In this document: positions 45,917-59,007 of the stretch, piece by piece
Position numbering within the stretch: the first letter of the stretch is position 1
Layout: each line of letters begins with the position of its first letter
NCBI GenBank assembly: GCA_963971535.1
Contig: OZ020589.1
Coordinates: forward strand, 87,867,796-87,931,795
Direction of reading: 5' to 3'
DNA from: Notolepis coatsorum
Lineage: Eukaryota > Chordata > Actinopteri > Aulopiformes > Paralepididae
DNA: 64,000 bases
Notes under the pieces: generated by a model
Told to the model about the DNA's origin: nothing
The model's database searches: none
Seen by the model: the letters and a program-made list of their open reading frames with translations, nothing else
Made by a program: the position numbers and the translations under genes

Positions 45917-46018
45917 AGAGCGGGACGCTCAGCCAATACTAATATAACTAGGTTATCTACATAACCTATCGTTATATTTAGTATTTGCATCGCGTCCCGC
46001 TCTGAGCCTTACGAGATA
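45917..46018. repeat. DIRS-1 internal complementary region
   Basis: 45917-45974 is the complement of the outer left end 45659-45716. 45972-46018 is the complement of the right end around 51591-51639. It thus bridges both termini, the template that lets DIRS cDNA close into a circle. Confidence 0.9.
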
Positions 46019-46100
46019 ATGGGGAAGAGCGGGCGCGAGACCCGACAGATGTACCCCCTGAGGACCCGTAAGCCCACATCAAGGGGTGCGGGGAGCCCTG

Positions 46101-47702
46101 TCACCCCATCCTTCCTAACGAAGGGGGGGCGCAGTCAACTCCACCTGAATGCGAACAAGAGGGAGCTAGAACCCCTTGAACACACCGTACAGGCGGAACC
46201 ACGTGTGACTCAACACACTGTGGCCCATACCCACACACTCCTGCTACCCGACCAAAGGACGGGAAGCAGGAAAGGCCACAGACCCCAGAACCGCCTGGGA
46301 GACAGAACCCCCTGGTCATGTCCATGAGGTAAAACCTTACAAAGGAGCCCGGGGGGGGCGGTTAGGTGGCCGAGCGGAGATTGCGTTCGTCACCAGCCCC
46401 GGAGCTGAGCTGGATTTGCCTGTTCGAATCCAGCTCACAGCTCCGGGGTTGTCACCAGCTTGGCTGGCCGTCTGCACTGATACAATTGGCTGTATCAGAG
46501 GGTGGGAGAAGCTGGCGGGGTGGGTCCGGGTCGTTGTAAACAGCGACTCCTACAGTTCGGTCGGGGCACCTGCTAAGCGCGGATTGGACGTGAGGGGGAT
46601 AGTGTGGTCCTCCCACACGCTACGCCCTCTCAATGAGAATCCGCGCTGCCAGGTGAAAAGAAGCGGTGATTGGCTGGACGTGTGTCGGAGGAAGCACGTG
46701 GTAGCCTCCACTCTCCCAGATGATCTGACTGTGGGGGGTAAGTGCGCAGCGACCAGGAAGGGACTGGGAATTGGCATACGACTAACATTGGGATGGGAGA
46801 AAATCGGAGGATAATGGAGGGGAAAAAAAAAAAAAAAAAAAAAAAAAAAGGAGCCCGGGGAGGACCATGAAGCTGCAGCACAGATGGCCTCCACCGAGGC
46901 CCCACCCAGGAGAGCGGCAGAGGCAGCCACCCCACGAGTGGAGTGCGCCCCGACGCCCCCAGGGGGATCCTGCCCAGCCAACGTGTAGCAGAGGGCAACA
47001 CCCTCGCACAACCAATGGGACAGGCGCTGCTCCGACAGTGCCTTACCAGCACGAGCCCCACCGTAACAGACAAAAAGCTGGTCGGTAACCCTGAAATCCT
47101 GAGTACGGCTGAGGTAAATCCCCAAGCACGGACTGGACATGACAGGTGAAGGCCCGCATCTAACTCACTAGTGTGAGGAGGAGGACGAAACGCCTGAACC
47201 ACAATATCCCGGGAGCGGAAGGAACTCCGGATATTCTTAGGCACGAAAGCAGGATCAGGTCGCAGAGTGACACCGCAATCGGTCCGAAAAGACAGGCACT
47301 CTGGACGTACCGAGAGAGCACAGAGCTCACCTACGCGTTTAGCGGAAGTGACAGCCAGAAGGAACGCGGTCCTGAAGGACAGCTGTCCCAACGGCGCCCG
47401 CTCGAGCGGCTCAAACGGGGCCAAGGACAACCGACCGAGGACCAATTGAAGATCCCAAGTCGGAGCCAAGGAGCGTTGCACCGGCTTAACGCGTCGAGCG
47501 CCAAGCAGGAAACGCTTCACAAGAGGGTGGCTGAACAAGACATCCCCTCAAACCCCTCATGATAGGAGGATATAGCTGCTGCATATACCCTCACCGTCGA
47601 AGCCGACAGTCTATCAAGGAGAGACTGGAGGTAACTAAGGACAGCATCCAGGGGGCAGGAGACTGAGTCCCGGCCCCCCACCTTACACCACACTTGGAAC
47701 AT
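46101..47702 (-). pseudogene. DIRS-1 tyrosine recombinase, split by SINE-2
   Basis: The N-terminal part (47538 leftwards) has HPLVKRFLLGARRVKP, PTWDLQLVLGRLS and TSAKRVGELCALSV, the last with the first catalytic Arg. After a frameshift near 47100, DQLFVCYGGARAGKALSEQR and AHSTRGVAASAAL supply the His-x-x-Arg motif, and ICAAASWSSPGSF follows. SINE-2 is inserted directly after this Phe. The continuation VRFYLMDMTRG, with the expected nucleophilic Tyr, lies beyond the SINE at about 46340-46315. The enzyme would join the cDNA circle to the genome by site-specific recombination. It is dead because of the SINE and the frameshift. Confidence 0.88.
46355..46846 (+). mobile_element. tRNA-derived SINE, plus strand (SINE-2)
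   Basis: 14-bp duplication AAAGGAGCCCGGGG (46341-46354 and 46847-46860). The head has A box TGGCCGAGCGG (46367-46377) and B box GTTCGAATCC (46422-46431), suggesting a Leu/Ser-type tRNA origin. The body is the same family as SINE-1, and a poly-A run ends it. It has been inserted into the DIRS recombinase. Confidence 0.95.
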
Positions 47703-47968
47703 ACGTCATCTGCCCGCGTAAGCGCGACAGTGGAGGGAGCATGCGCATTCCAGATGGTAACACCATCAGGATCAAGAACCTGCGCCCCTCAACGTACCCG
47801 TCCCAACAACTGACCTAACGATGTATGGGGAAGAATCCCTGGCGGCACGGCATCGGTCCCAGACCCGCCTGGCCATGTCCAGACGCAATCCTCACCCGTC
47901 AGGATGAGGGCCGCCCCGCGACAGTACACCTGCACCCACATTCTCCCTGCCGGGGATGTGGGGAGCCC

Positions 47969-49478
47969 TCAGGCCGCGCAGATGGAGGACGCCCATAGCC
48001 AGCCGCCCGCCGCCTGGTGCAGACAGGGGGAGCGTACTCCTCCCTGTCTGTCGATACACGACACTGACGTCGTAACGTCCGTCCTGATCAACACCATTTG
48101 TGGACCAGAAGGACCGCTTTCAACACCAACACATTGAACGTAGCGCAGACCGGGCAGCATGGTTTGCCAGCTGCCCCCTACTGCGTTGGCCCGACGCATC
48201 ACCAGCGAGGGAGGCGTCGGTGAAAACGCGACGTGAGACAGCGCCGTAACCGTCCTAGGACGGAACCTCCCGAGCGTGTTGACAACACGCTCTGAAATGG
48301 ATGCCCATAGCCCTCCAACCGTTGACTGGGAAGAGGAATACTCTACATCCAGTCTACAGCAACCCCAGGCTGGTAGAGACCTGCCTGGTATGAGACCTGA
48401 CGATCCACCTTGACCGCGAAGGACCAGAACGTCATCAGGGCAGAACACTCCGTAACCCCGGACGACGCAAAGGCCCCAGTGCGGCCTCCACGCACTTGGT
48501 GAAGATGCGGGGAGCCAGAGAAAACCGAACGGCAGCCTCTGGTACTCATACGCTAACCCTGCAAAGGAAGCGTAGGTAAGCCCTAGGATGGAAGATCGGG
48601 GATGCGCATACGCATCCTACAGGTCTATGGAGGAGAACCAGACCCCCACCTGACAGTGTTCAACAGGTAGGAGACGATCCAAAAAATGCTGAACCTTCCC
48701 ATGGGACAGGACCAGCCTGGGTCTTACACCCCTCCCTCCCGACTTCTCGGGCTGAGAACACCGGGAGGAGAACGCCACGACGATGGCTCGCTTCGTCCAC
48801 AGAGATTGGATCTCGTTGACCAGAGCTGTCCCTGCTGGAGACCCCGACAACAGGGTCTGTACCAAACCTGAAAACGGGTGGGGTTGTGTAAACACAAGTC
48901 CCCGCCTCACCGTTCTCTCCATCTACCTCGACATATGGTACTGCCGTAGTCATATGTGACGACACTCCCAACGCACCCGCCGTCACGTGGCGCAGGTCCG
49001 CCAGGAACTGTAGATAGTTGGCCCGGTCCCCCCGCTGTGCGTAGACAACCCCGGAACCGTGCGAGGAGCGCGTTCCGTGTCGGAACACCTGACCCTGACA
49101 CAACCACGAGGCAATCGCACCCAAGGGGGAACCCCGACAGAAAGGGCCGATCTGATACGGGGGGCTTCCGATGAAAAAAGCCCCCCCACTGAACACCCCT
49201 CCAGAACATGCTGAAGGAGTTGTTCTGCAGCCGGACATGCAAGGTGTAAGGTCCCCATGGGTTCCTACACACCGTAGCCCTGCAGTGATATTACTACCAC
49301 CCCAAACCATGTGAGCTGCGACCACTTGCCAATATTTCAGGAGTGGGAGGCACCAACATGATACCTGGCCTGGCGAAGGCGAGGCCGGGGAAGCCCGCAC
49401 TGTGTGCCTCAAAAGGTTTCGAGCCCCCCTGCTGACAACACTTAAGTTGACAGACGTAACACCAGGCTCAACCAACAC
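47969..49478 (-). pseudogene. DIRS-1 reverse transcriptase and RNase H remnant
   Basis: Fragments in several frames. YEYQRLPFGF (48515-48550), the typical DIRS RT block, is followed by fragments of the RNase H: an RTD motif, then RQGGVRSPCLHQAAGGWLWA (47993-48085). The 272-residue frame 49478-48660 covers the upstream Pol region; its equivalent in DIRS-2 is 63300-64000. Many frame changes and stops make it a pseudogene. Confidence 0.8.
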
Positions 49479-51457
49479 AGTTCAAGGTGTGGGAGCCGCT
49501 TGACAGCACAACATTCTCACGGACAGACCCAGGCTCAGCCATCAACTGGGTGTCAGCCCCTGTCCCCATGAGAAGCGAAAAGTGGGGCCGCCCGCGCTTC
49601 AACGAAGGCACGCGGCCCGCAGCCAAAGGAAACAATCAGAGCCCACTTCTTCCGCTGGTGTTGGGGAAGGGAGTGATCGGAGAGCGGGCTGCTCGCGGCA
49701 GGACGGTGACGGCTTGTTTGTTCAAGCCGAACCCATCCTACATGGCCGATCCCTCGGCCGCCAAGGCTGTCGGCCTTGTGGACACCTGTCGAATCAACGC
49801 CCAGGATACCTCTGGCGGGGGAAAAACATGGCCGCCTGTCGAGGGCCCCGTCATCGCCGCTGACGAGGCCGTGCTCTCTCTTCTTCTGGCTGCGCGGTGT
49901 GAGGCGGTGTAGGGCCTAGGACAATACCGCCCGCGCTCCAGCAGAAGACCAAAATCCCCTGCGGAGAGGGGAACCCTGAGCGGTTATAGCTTGCGGCTGG
50001 GTCAAAGCTAATAACGTCAACAACCTCGCGCGATGTGTCGACGTCGGCTGGCCCTCAAGGCCCCTCCACCAGACACCATTTTTTTAATAGAAAAAAACAC
50101 CAATTCAAACACAGTTCTAATCGTTGCCAATTCCATACCGTGGCGGTACAAGCCTTAACAGCCCACCAGCCACTCGCCAGGCCGACCCACCCATGGTGTC
50201 TGCCGGGCGGGGCATTGTTTCAATATATCAAAAACAAAGGACTGACGTTAACATGGAGCACCAGTGGTGATTGCAAACAGCACCCTCCACTGTGGTGTGC
50301 ACCATGAAAGGGTTAAATGAATAAAAGAGCTAAACCACAAAAACTGTAGAATGAGCAAACCCATACACACAAAGTTTAAGGGGAGACGGACCAGACCCGT
50401 CTTCATTCAAAATATTCACAACAGAACACCAGCCCTAGTTTAGCCCATTTACCAAAAAAGGTAAACAAAGCCCCCCCCCCGCACTACTCCCCCAGTATAC
50501 CGATTGACCGTCAGTATGAATGGTTTGAGAGGAGAGAAAGCTGTAGCAAGACAGACCTTCTCATAGCAGAGTGACAAAACGAAACAATAGCCCCCTACAC
50601 AGGGCCGCCCCAGGAGATGGGGGGCCTCGCGTCTAAAAACGCACAGGGCCTCACATTTCTCCCAGGCGGCCCTGCCCTTATACTACTGCAGCCTAACGCC
50701 AGGCAATGTGGGACCCAAGACAACAATTGCCTGTGCACAGACACGCAACATGTTTATCATGTCGGCTGGACCCATAGCCCCACTACCCGACGCCAACCCA
50801 GATGGGAACACCGTTCAACAAACCCCGCCGGAACACAAGGTAAAATACCTGGCTAGGAACCTAGCCACGACCTACCCCGTTGTCAACCCATTTACCCGAA
50901 AAAGGTAAATAGAACTCAAAAACCCCACAACAGCTACCGACTGACCTTCATTGATGAACCGGGCAAGAGGCGGGAGAGTGACAACATCTCACGGCGGAGA
51001 CATTAAAACAGCATAGCAATTAGCAGTAGTAATAGCATGCGGCAGTAGCGATAGCATGTAGCATAGCTTCAGATGTTTTAGCAGCACGCCCAAGACAGCT
51101 TGGAAACCGTTCCCTGCAGAGAATGTTCACCAAACCATCCTGCCCCCGGCGCCAACACACAACATGGTTGTGTTAACAAAACAAACCAGCATTACTAACA
51201 CTAATACCCATGCCTGAAGACACAGGGTCTACCTGAGTACAAGCTGGCTCGACAGCCAGCCTTGTACAGCTGAACCTCGATGTGCAGTCATCAAACGAGG
51301 AACATCAACACAGGCCCGTCGTGTCGCCGAAAACATGCGTCGAAGATGCCAGGGGCCAGCAACCTCCGGTAAGCTTCCAACATTATTAATCTTCCTTAAT
51401 CTTTTCATTCCGCTAGACTCATATGGTGCACTCATCCAATACGCTGGGACGAAAACA
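49479..51457 (-). other. DIRS-1 gag-like and 5' region, decayed
   Basis: Minus-strand text matches 62320-63335 of DIRS-2 (for example the complement of GGTGCACACCACAGTGGAG near 50290). Stops interrupt the frame that is open in DIRS-2. The plus-strand open frames here are antisense shadows. Confidence 0.7.
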
Positions 51458-51617
51458 GAGGAAGGGTGTTTCATGACCAGAGTCATGGTTATATGGGTGG
51501 TGGCCACCATAAGGGGCGGGGCCCCATACAGGTGGGGTGCATGTGTTTTTTATTCGTGGGAGATACATTAAGTATCACAGGAGATAGAAGTATCTCGTAA
51601 GGCTCAGAGCGGGACGC
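51458..51617. repeat. DIRS-1 inverted terminal repeat, right
   Basis: Complement of 45705-45864, apparently without difference over 160 bp. Confidence 0.93.
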
Positions 51618-51639
51618 GATACAAATACGAAATATAACT

Positions 51640-52167
51640 AAACATTAAATACAACTGTCTCACTCAAAATATTCGTAAATTAGAAAATATCTTCACTGGC
51701 ATAGTGCTTAAATTCGGTATAAAAATTCAGCACTATGGACAGGTCTGCTCAAAATAATTTATTTGTGGATGACAAACAAATGCAATGACGAAATAAACTA
51801 AATACAATAAGGGATAAACAAAATAAACACATTTGGCATCTCATATCCCAGTCTGAGAGCAGTTGGGATATCCAAATGTGGCAGTGGAAAAATATGGGTG
51901 ATTTTGCGCAAGCTCCCACGCGTGTGCCCGTATTCCGATCCACGCAATAATAGTCAAGGAGGTAGGTCTCCTCATGGGACACAAGTTCCCAATGCATTTA
52001 TTGTCCCGTGGGATAATGCCCCCCCGCGGCGATATTAATTGAGGGCAGATTTGCGGTGATGGAGAAATTAATCAGAATCAGGATCAGAAAGGTCTTTATT
52101 GCCAAGTAGTTTTCACATACAATGAATTTGCTTTGGTAATTTTCTGTGTGATATTAGCGGACATACA
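51640..52167. other. Unassigned sequence with a retroelement tail
   Basis: 52071-52140 (CAGAATCAGGATCAGAAAGG, TCTTTATTGCCAAGTAG) is the complement of a common fish SINE/LINE 3' end. The rest is unassigned. Confidence 0.55.
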
Positions 52168-52171
52168 TTAA

Positions 52172-52791
52172 CACATTCACGGCCAGGGGTCGCTGTTTAC
52201 CTTCTGTATAGAATGTTAGTGCTGTAAGTCAATGGGCGCTTTGTTCACTTGCGAGTGCTTAAAATATATCTTATTATTATAGCTATGGGTCTAATACACC
52301 CGTCGATTGAGTTGCTTCCAGTCAATGTGCACAAAACAGATGGTGGAGTAAAATTTTATGAAATATGAACTAAGTTAACAGCTTGAGTGCCAGCAGGGGG
52401 CGCAGGATTTAGCGCTTGAGTGCCAGCGCTCTATTCAATGAGAGGGCGAGCACATTTGCGAATGCATAAACTATATCTTATGGCTATGTGTCTAATACGC
52501 CCGTCGCTTATCAATGACTTGCTTGCAGTCAACATTGTCGAAACGGATTGTTTTTTTATCTGTACATTTCCGTTTTATACCATTTTGAAAAACGCTCGTT
52601 TTTGGAAATTTCCAGAAAAGAAAAGTGATTCTGCAGGAATCGCCCTTTACTGGAATACGCAAAAAATGTTGTCATTTTTCGGCCTATTTATGAATCGTTT
52701 TCAAATAAACGCTAGATTATCGATAGTATATGTGTACTTATGCACGCTAGAGAAGCGGGCTGAAAAATCTATTATCTTATTTCCTGATCAG

Positions 52792-52822
<31 letters not shown>

Positions 52823-53875
52823 ATAGGGCCCACGTTGATATATCTGTGAAAAAAGCTCTGATTATCCCAAAACTGGTAAAATAGATTCCTTACCTCAGAT
52901 CAGATGTTCTCCAAAAAGATTATTCCGATTCCTGATCGCCATTCCAAATATCGATCGCGTTTATTGATCCAACGCTGGGTGCTTGAAACACATATTCCAC
53001 GCTGTTCTGAGGGACCACAAAGACTGCAATCGGCTCGGATTACATGCCTGACAAGTAAAATGTGGATTCCGGATTTTCTTTTCCCCATGCGTTTTCATTC
53101 AGCCCAATCCAAAGGGTGCATTACCATCCGGGAGACAATAGGGGGTGGTATTTTCCCTGTTCGAGCTCAGAGAGAGTCCCAGTGGTAACGTGAGGCTAGA
53201 TTGATGAAAAATTTATGGAAATCGCTAATAAAAAAAATAACGATTAATAACAAGATTTCTCGTCGTTGGCACTGAACGGTTGGCATGAAATAACGAGAAT
53301 TCTCGTCGTTGGCACTCAAAGTGTTAAGCGCAATAGAATATAATATAATTATGAAATCAAATATAGGCCAGGGCTGTACAACTTAATAAAGAGATTGAAT
53401 AAAATTAAATGGGATATAAACTAAATTAAATATGGCACAATAGAATATAGTACAATTATAAGTAAAAATAGAATTGGAATAGGACATGACAAACATATGC
53501 AATGACGAAAGATAGTGACAAAAACAAAGGATGCATCGCTTGAGCGACAATCACGAGAAAAGTCGGGTTTTAATCGTTATTTCTTTTATTCGCTATTGCC
53601 ATTCATAATTCATCGGGGCAGCCTGTGCATACTGTTCTGAATGTGTCTGAGCTGGCAGACGGTCAATACCGCCCTCTAACGCCTTCAGCCGCTATTGCAC
53701 TCCATTTGAAACGATGTAGTTTGTTTTCTGGGCCGAGCTGAGCCGTGCGGGCAGGGTTTAAATACTAGATCAACTTCATATAGTTTTAGCACTCGCAAGT
53801 TTGGCTTTCTCCCCATTGAACAAAGCGATGGCATTCTACCCAGAAGGTAAACAATGACCCCTAGCGCTGAATGAG
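52172..53875. mobile_element. piggyBac-like element (outer, PB5) hosting PB3
   Basis: TTAA at 52168-52171 and 53876-53879. Ends CACATTCACGGCCAGGGGTC and the inverse near 53840-53875 (GACCCCTAGCGCTGAATGAG) form long inverted repeats of roughly 115 bp. PB3 is inserted at an internal TTAA. Confidence 0.75.
52379..53323. mobile_element. piggyBac-like element PB3 (945 bp)
   Basis: Between TTAA 52375-52378 and 53324-53327, ends CAGCTTGAGTGCCAGC and TTGGCACTCAAAGTG. The interior matches PB1, PB2 and PB4 (CGCGTTTATTGATCCAACG, CCACGCTGTTCTGAG). A CA microsatellite lies at 52791-52818. Its 154-residue frame runs through the microsatellite and is not a gene. Confidence 0.87.
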
Positions 53876-53879
53876 TTAA

Positions 53880-54282
53880 CACTTCCGGCACCAACAGCAG
53901 AGGACGCTGATGGCCCTTCAGCGCCAGTGCTTTATCCAATGTAGGATAGGACTTATTTGCGAGTGCTTAAAATATATCAAATATAATAGCAATAGATCTA
54001 AATAACACGGTGATCGTCAGTGAGTTGCTTCCAGTCAACATGCACAACACAGATAATTGATTCATACATACATTTCTGTTTTATACCGTGATGAATATGA
54101 ATATATTTCTAGAGTGTTCTCATCTCAATAAACTCCAGCAAATCGAGCTTCAATGTATTTTGTTAGAAATCGTGCCATTTGTCGCTTGATTTATGAATCG
54201 TTTTCAAATAAACGCTAGATTATCGATATTATATGTGTCATCATGGGCGAACAAAAGCTTCTCCATACTTTGGTCGGCGTGA

Positions 54283-54347
<65 letters not shown>

Positions 54348-54804
54348 GCTCCGATGCTGGTGAAAGGAACATCTGATTAACCCAAGATTGGTAACATAGA
54401 TTCCTTACCTCACATGTGATGTAGTGCAAAAAGATTAATCCAATTCCTGATCGCCATTCCAAATATTGATCGCGTTTATTGATCCAACATTATATTTCCA
54501 AAACACATAATCCACGCTGCTCTGAGTGTCCCCAGTCAATGTGTTATAACGATACTGCATGCCCGAGAAGGAAAACCTGGACCAGACTTCTTAGATTGAT
54601 GCACAGCCCCAGCCAGATGGATTCCAATGATGTGCAATACCATCCGGGAGACGTTAGGCGGTGGTATTTGCCCTTTGCGAGCTCAGACCCATTCCCAATG
54701 ATAACGTCATGCTGGATGGATTAAAACCTGGGATTTCTCGGGTTTGGCGCCCAGAGCATGGCGAGTTAACCCGACTTATCTCGGGTTTGGCCTCCAAAGG
54801 GTTT
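53880..54804. mobile_element. piggyBac-like element PB4 (925 bp)
   Basis: Between TTAA 53876-53879, shared with the right end of PB5, and 54805-54808. Starts CACTTCCGGCACC and ends GGCCTCCAAAGGGTT. It is diverged but alignable with PB3 throughout. Contains a CA microsatellite (54289-54345). Confidence 0.8.
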
Positions 54805-54808
54805 TTAA

Positions 54809-55041
54809 GCAAGCTCTATACATTACGAAGTAAACAAAATACAATACGAAATAAACAGAATACTAATGGTGAAAAATACTGTTATGTCTAGGCCTCATTT
54901 TGGGTTTATTTTCTCCCTTCCTGATAACTGCCAACAGCGCTGTCAGGTGCAAACTGCTCCGGAACTGCTCTGCACACATATGGGCGTGTCTGCGCTAGTA
55001 GCTCATCCTCGCAATGTCCTTAGTGGATAGCGCGCAGTTAA
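54809..55041. other. Unassigned sequence
   Basis: Nothing recognised. Confidence 0.4.
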
Positions 55042-55097
55042 GGGTGCAATTAGCACCGCACAATCCATTCTTTGTGGATTTGCCCCTCTGTGTGTAT

Positions 55098-55283
55098 TAG
55101 GGGTGGGGGAAAAAATCGATTCGTAGTAGTATCGCGATACTTTGCGTGGCGGTACTGTATCGATACAGGGACGCCAAGTATCCATATTTAATTATTCATA
55201 AAAAAAATAATATATAAAAAAAATAAAAAAATTGTGTAAGGAAGTTGCATTGTTCATTTCAATACCTGTAATAGTACAGTAGT

Positions 55284-55355
<72 letters not shown>

Positions 55356-55717
55356 ATTCAGTTAAGTTGGAATATGACTGTAATACAAACTGTTCAGTTT
55401 GTCAGGTACATGCAACACAGATTACAGTGTTTACATCTGTCTGCTTGAGAAAAGACCATGTTCTGCAATAAAAATTATTGAAGTGAGATGAACAGACTGA
55501 ACTTTATTTGATTAGATAAAACATGATGACAAAGTTTTACTTTGCAGTTGAAAAAAGGTAATAAATTAAATTGTATCCAAAAAATATATAAAAATAAAAT
55601 AAATTTCCCGCAATACTCAGCGTATCGCGATATATTTAGTATCGCGATACTATCATATCGTGACGCAAGTATCGCGATAGTATCGTATCGCGAGGTCTCT
55701 GGCGATTCCCACCCCTA
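55098..55717. mobile_element. hAT-like element H (620 bp)
   Basis: Ends TAGGGGTGGG and CCCACCCCTA, exact 8-bp duplication GTGTGTAT (55090-55097 and 55718-55725). TATCGCGATA-rich subterminal sequence and a CA microsatellite (55285-55351) lie inside. No transposase. Confidence 0.92.
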
Positions 55718-55754
55718 GTGTGTATAGACCTGTTCGCTGTATACGTCAGACTCA

Positions 55755-57164
<1,410 letters not shown>

Positions 57165-57560
57165 GAATATTGTACGTTTGCCTTACTCAGCTGGTAAATA
57201 TTCTTTGTATAGTTACTTAAGTACATTTTTAAAGCACTATTTACTTTTTCGGGTACTTTGTACTTTTACTCCACTACATTTCAAAGAAAATATTGTACTT
57301 TTTACTCCACTACATTTCTCAGTTACTAGTTACTAAGAAGAACCATGGCAGAAATTATGACGATAATGCTTTCAGATATGAAGCCTGTCAACTTCAAGAT
57401 GCCTTAATCAGAGCAGCCTAACTGAACCTCTTTAACATAACCTTTAGATGTCAACGGATCAAAGATTGAATGTTCCCAAGCATTGGAATACACGTCATGT
57501 AGAATGTGTACCTTTACTTTTGATACGTTAGATTTAGACACATTTTACCAGGGTACTATT
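57165..57560. repeat. Dispersed repeat (ACTTAAGTA family), copy 2
   Basis: TTACTTAAGTACATTTT, ACTTTTACTCCACTACATTT and CTTTAACATAACCTTTAGA are present. Related to 12005-12190 and 59008-59225, but rearranged. Confidence 0.7.
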
Positions 57561-57676
57561 TTATGTTTTGAAAGTGTGCTTAAATTACCTGTATGTATCA
57601 AGTCTATCACGGGCTAGCATGATCTTTTCCCCCTCCGGACGCCGCTCTTTAGGCTAACGGAGTCTTGTCCCCCTTT

Positions 57677-58595
57677 CAGAGGCTACTCTAATGGTTAGAG
57701 ACGGCACTCTGGTAAAAGGTCCTCTTTCAGAGGCTACTCTAACAGTTAGAGACGAGGCTGTGAGGGCTGGGTAAGGACTGCATGCTGCCCAACGAGGGGG
57801 CGTGCCGAACATTCTACCTCACGCACCTGAGAGTGGTTGGCAATCAGCTCGTCGGGAGACTACTAGTACTGCTGGTTGCCTTCCACTCATGGCCAGGTCG
57901 TTCTGTATGCTACCATCAACCGCCTCACTCCTGGTGAGACATCGTCTTCGCTCTCTATAATCCCACGGGAAGATTTCCTATGTTCTCACTGGGAGACGTC
58001 GTGCCATCCGTTGCTACCATCTACCGCCGCGTCTCTGGGGTAAGAAGTCGTGCCAGCTACTGCCCTACTCCCTCTTCGTGGACCTCGTTCCTGGGGTGAG
58101 GCCTCGTCATCGATCTGTATAGTTCCACGGAAGTATGCCCGTGTTCTCACTCCGTTCCCCTTGGACCCCCTGTTTGCTGTGTTGCCCGTCGGCAGCGTTC
58201 TGGTGAGGCTGTACGAGACCAGACTCCGAACTTTCATTTTCATTCATGGACTCAAGAAGATATTCCTGTGTACTTTTTGTTTGCCCTTTAAAGGGACAGT
58301 GCTGCATTTTTTTCGTTGTTCATGGACTCTAGTGTATTTCACCCTTAGTGGGTCAGTGCTGCCTTTTTTCCCTGTGCAATAAATAATGCCCTGTTTTTGG
58401 CTAACTCTCATACCTGTCTTGTGTTGTGCTATTGGGGTCGCATACAAACCGTAACAGAGGCTCTGGTAAAAGGTCCTCTTTCAGAGGCTTCTCTAACAGT
58501 TAGAGACGAGGCTCTGGTAAACGGTCCTCTTTCAGAGGCTTCTCTAACACTTAGAGATGAGGCTCTTGTGAAAGGTCCTCTTTCCTTTCCCTTCC
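57677..58595 (+). repeat. 51-bp minisatellite interrupted by a solo LTR
   Basis: Units starting CAGAGGCT at 57677, 57728, 58482 and 58533 contain AACAGTTAGAGACGAGGCTC and GGTCCTCTTT. The LTR at 57759-58456 splits one unit. Confidence 0.93.
57759..58456. mobile_element. Solo LTR (698 bp) inside the minisatellite
   Basis: TGTGAGGGCTGGG ... CAAACCGTAACA with 5-bp duplication GAGGC (57754-57758 and 58457-58461). Joining the flanks restores the 51-bp unit. Its 3' part (TTAAAGGGACAGTGC, CAATAAAT, CATACCTGTCTTGTGTTGTG) matches the LTR at 16278-18245. Confidence 0.92.
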
Positions 58596-58834
58596 CTCAT
58601 CCAATCTCCACTGAGTGTACCTTCCCAGGAGCGCGTGGCTCCATGTGTATCCTCCCCAAGCTGCCTGCATCAGGCTGTTGCAACGTTGCTAAACTATCGA
58701 TTTTGATGGAATTTGTCAAATCTCTATCCTTTGTGTCTGTTGTCGTTGTAAGGGTTGAATTAATTCTTTAATCAATGACCCAATAATGCTGCCTATTAAT
58801 GAAAAATGCAAAGTATGCTAAAGTTGTGTAGTAG
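58596..58834. other. Unassigned sequence
   Basis: Nothing recognised. Confidence 0.4.
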
Positions 58835-58920
58835 TAATAATAATAAACTTTATTTGTATAGCACCTTTCATACAAGAATTGCAGCTCAAACAGAAAAAAG
58901 ACAGATTAGTCTCACATTAA
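58835..58920 (-). repeat. Retroelement tail, minus strand
   Basis: AATAATAATAAACTTTATT then TATAGCACCTTTCATACAAG and ATTGCAGCTCAAA, the complement of 45395-45505. Confidence 0.75.
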
Positions 58921-59007
58921 ACCTTACAATTGATATATAAACAGTCTGAGGTCATTAATTAGTGCAAAACAAAGTCACTGGCTGAGGGTTTCCCGTATTT
59001 TCCTGCA

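Larger units (their letters stand above)
45659..51639 (-). mobile_element. DIRS-type tyrosine-recombinase retrotransposon (DIRS-1)
   Basis: It has the full DIRS layout on the minus strand: a 5' inverted terminal repeat (51617-51458), a gag-like region, RT and RNase H, and a tyrosine recombinase. An internal complementary region (46018-45917) and the 3' inverted terminal repeat (45864-45659) follow. DIRS elements lack integrase and make no target duplication, and none is seen. The coding regions are frameshifted and the recombinase is split by SINE-2, so it is inactive. Confidence 0.92.

Noticed and set aside
46359-46446. A possible genuine tRNA gene (A and B boxes present)
   Set aside because: It is the head of a 490-bp SINE with poly-A and a 14-bp target duplication, and the cloverleaf arms do not pair cleanly by eye.
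46630-46860. Minus frames with poly-Phe runs next to recombinase sequence
   Set aside because: The Phe run is the SINE-2 poly-A read backwards. The recombinase similarity ends at the SINE border.
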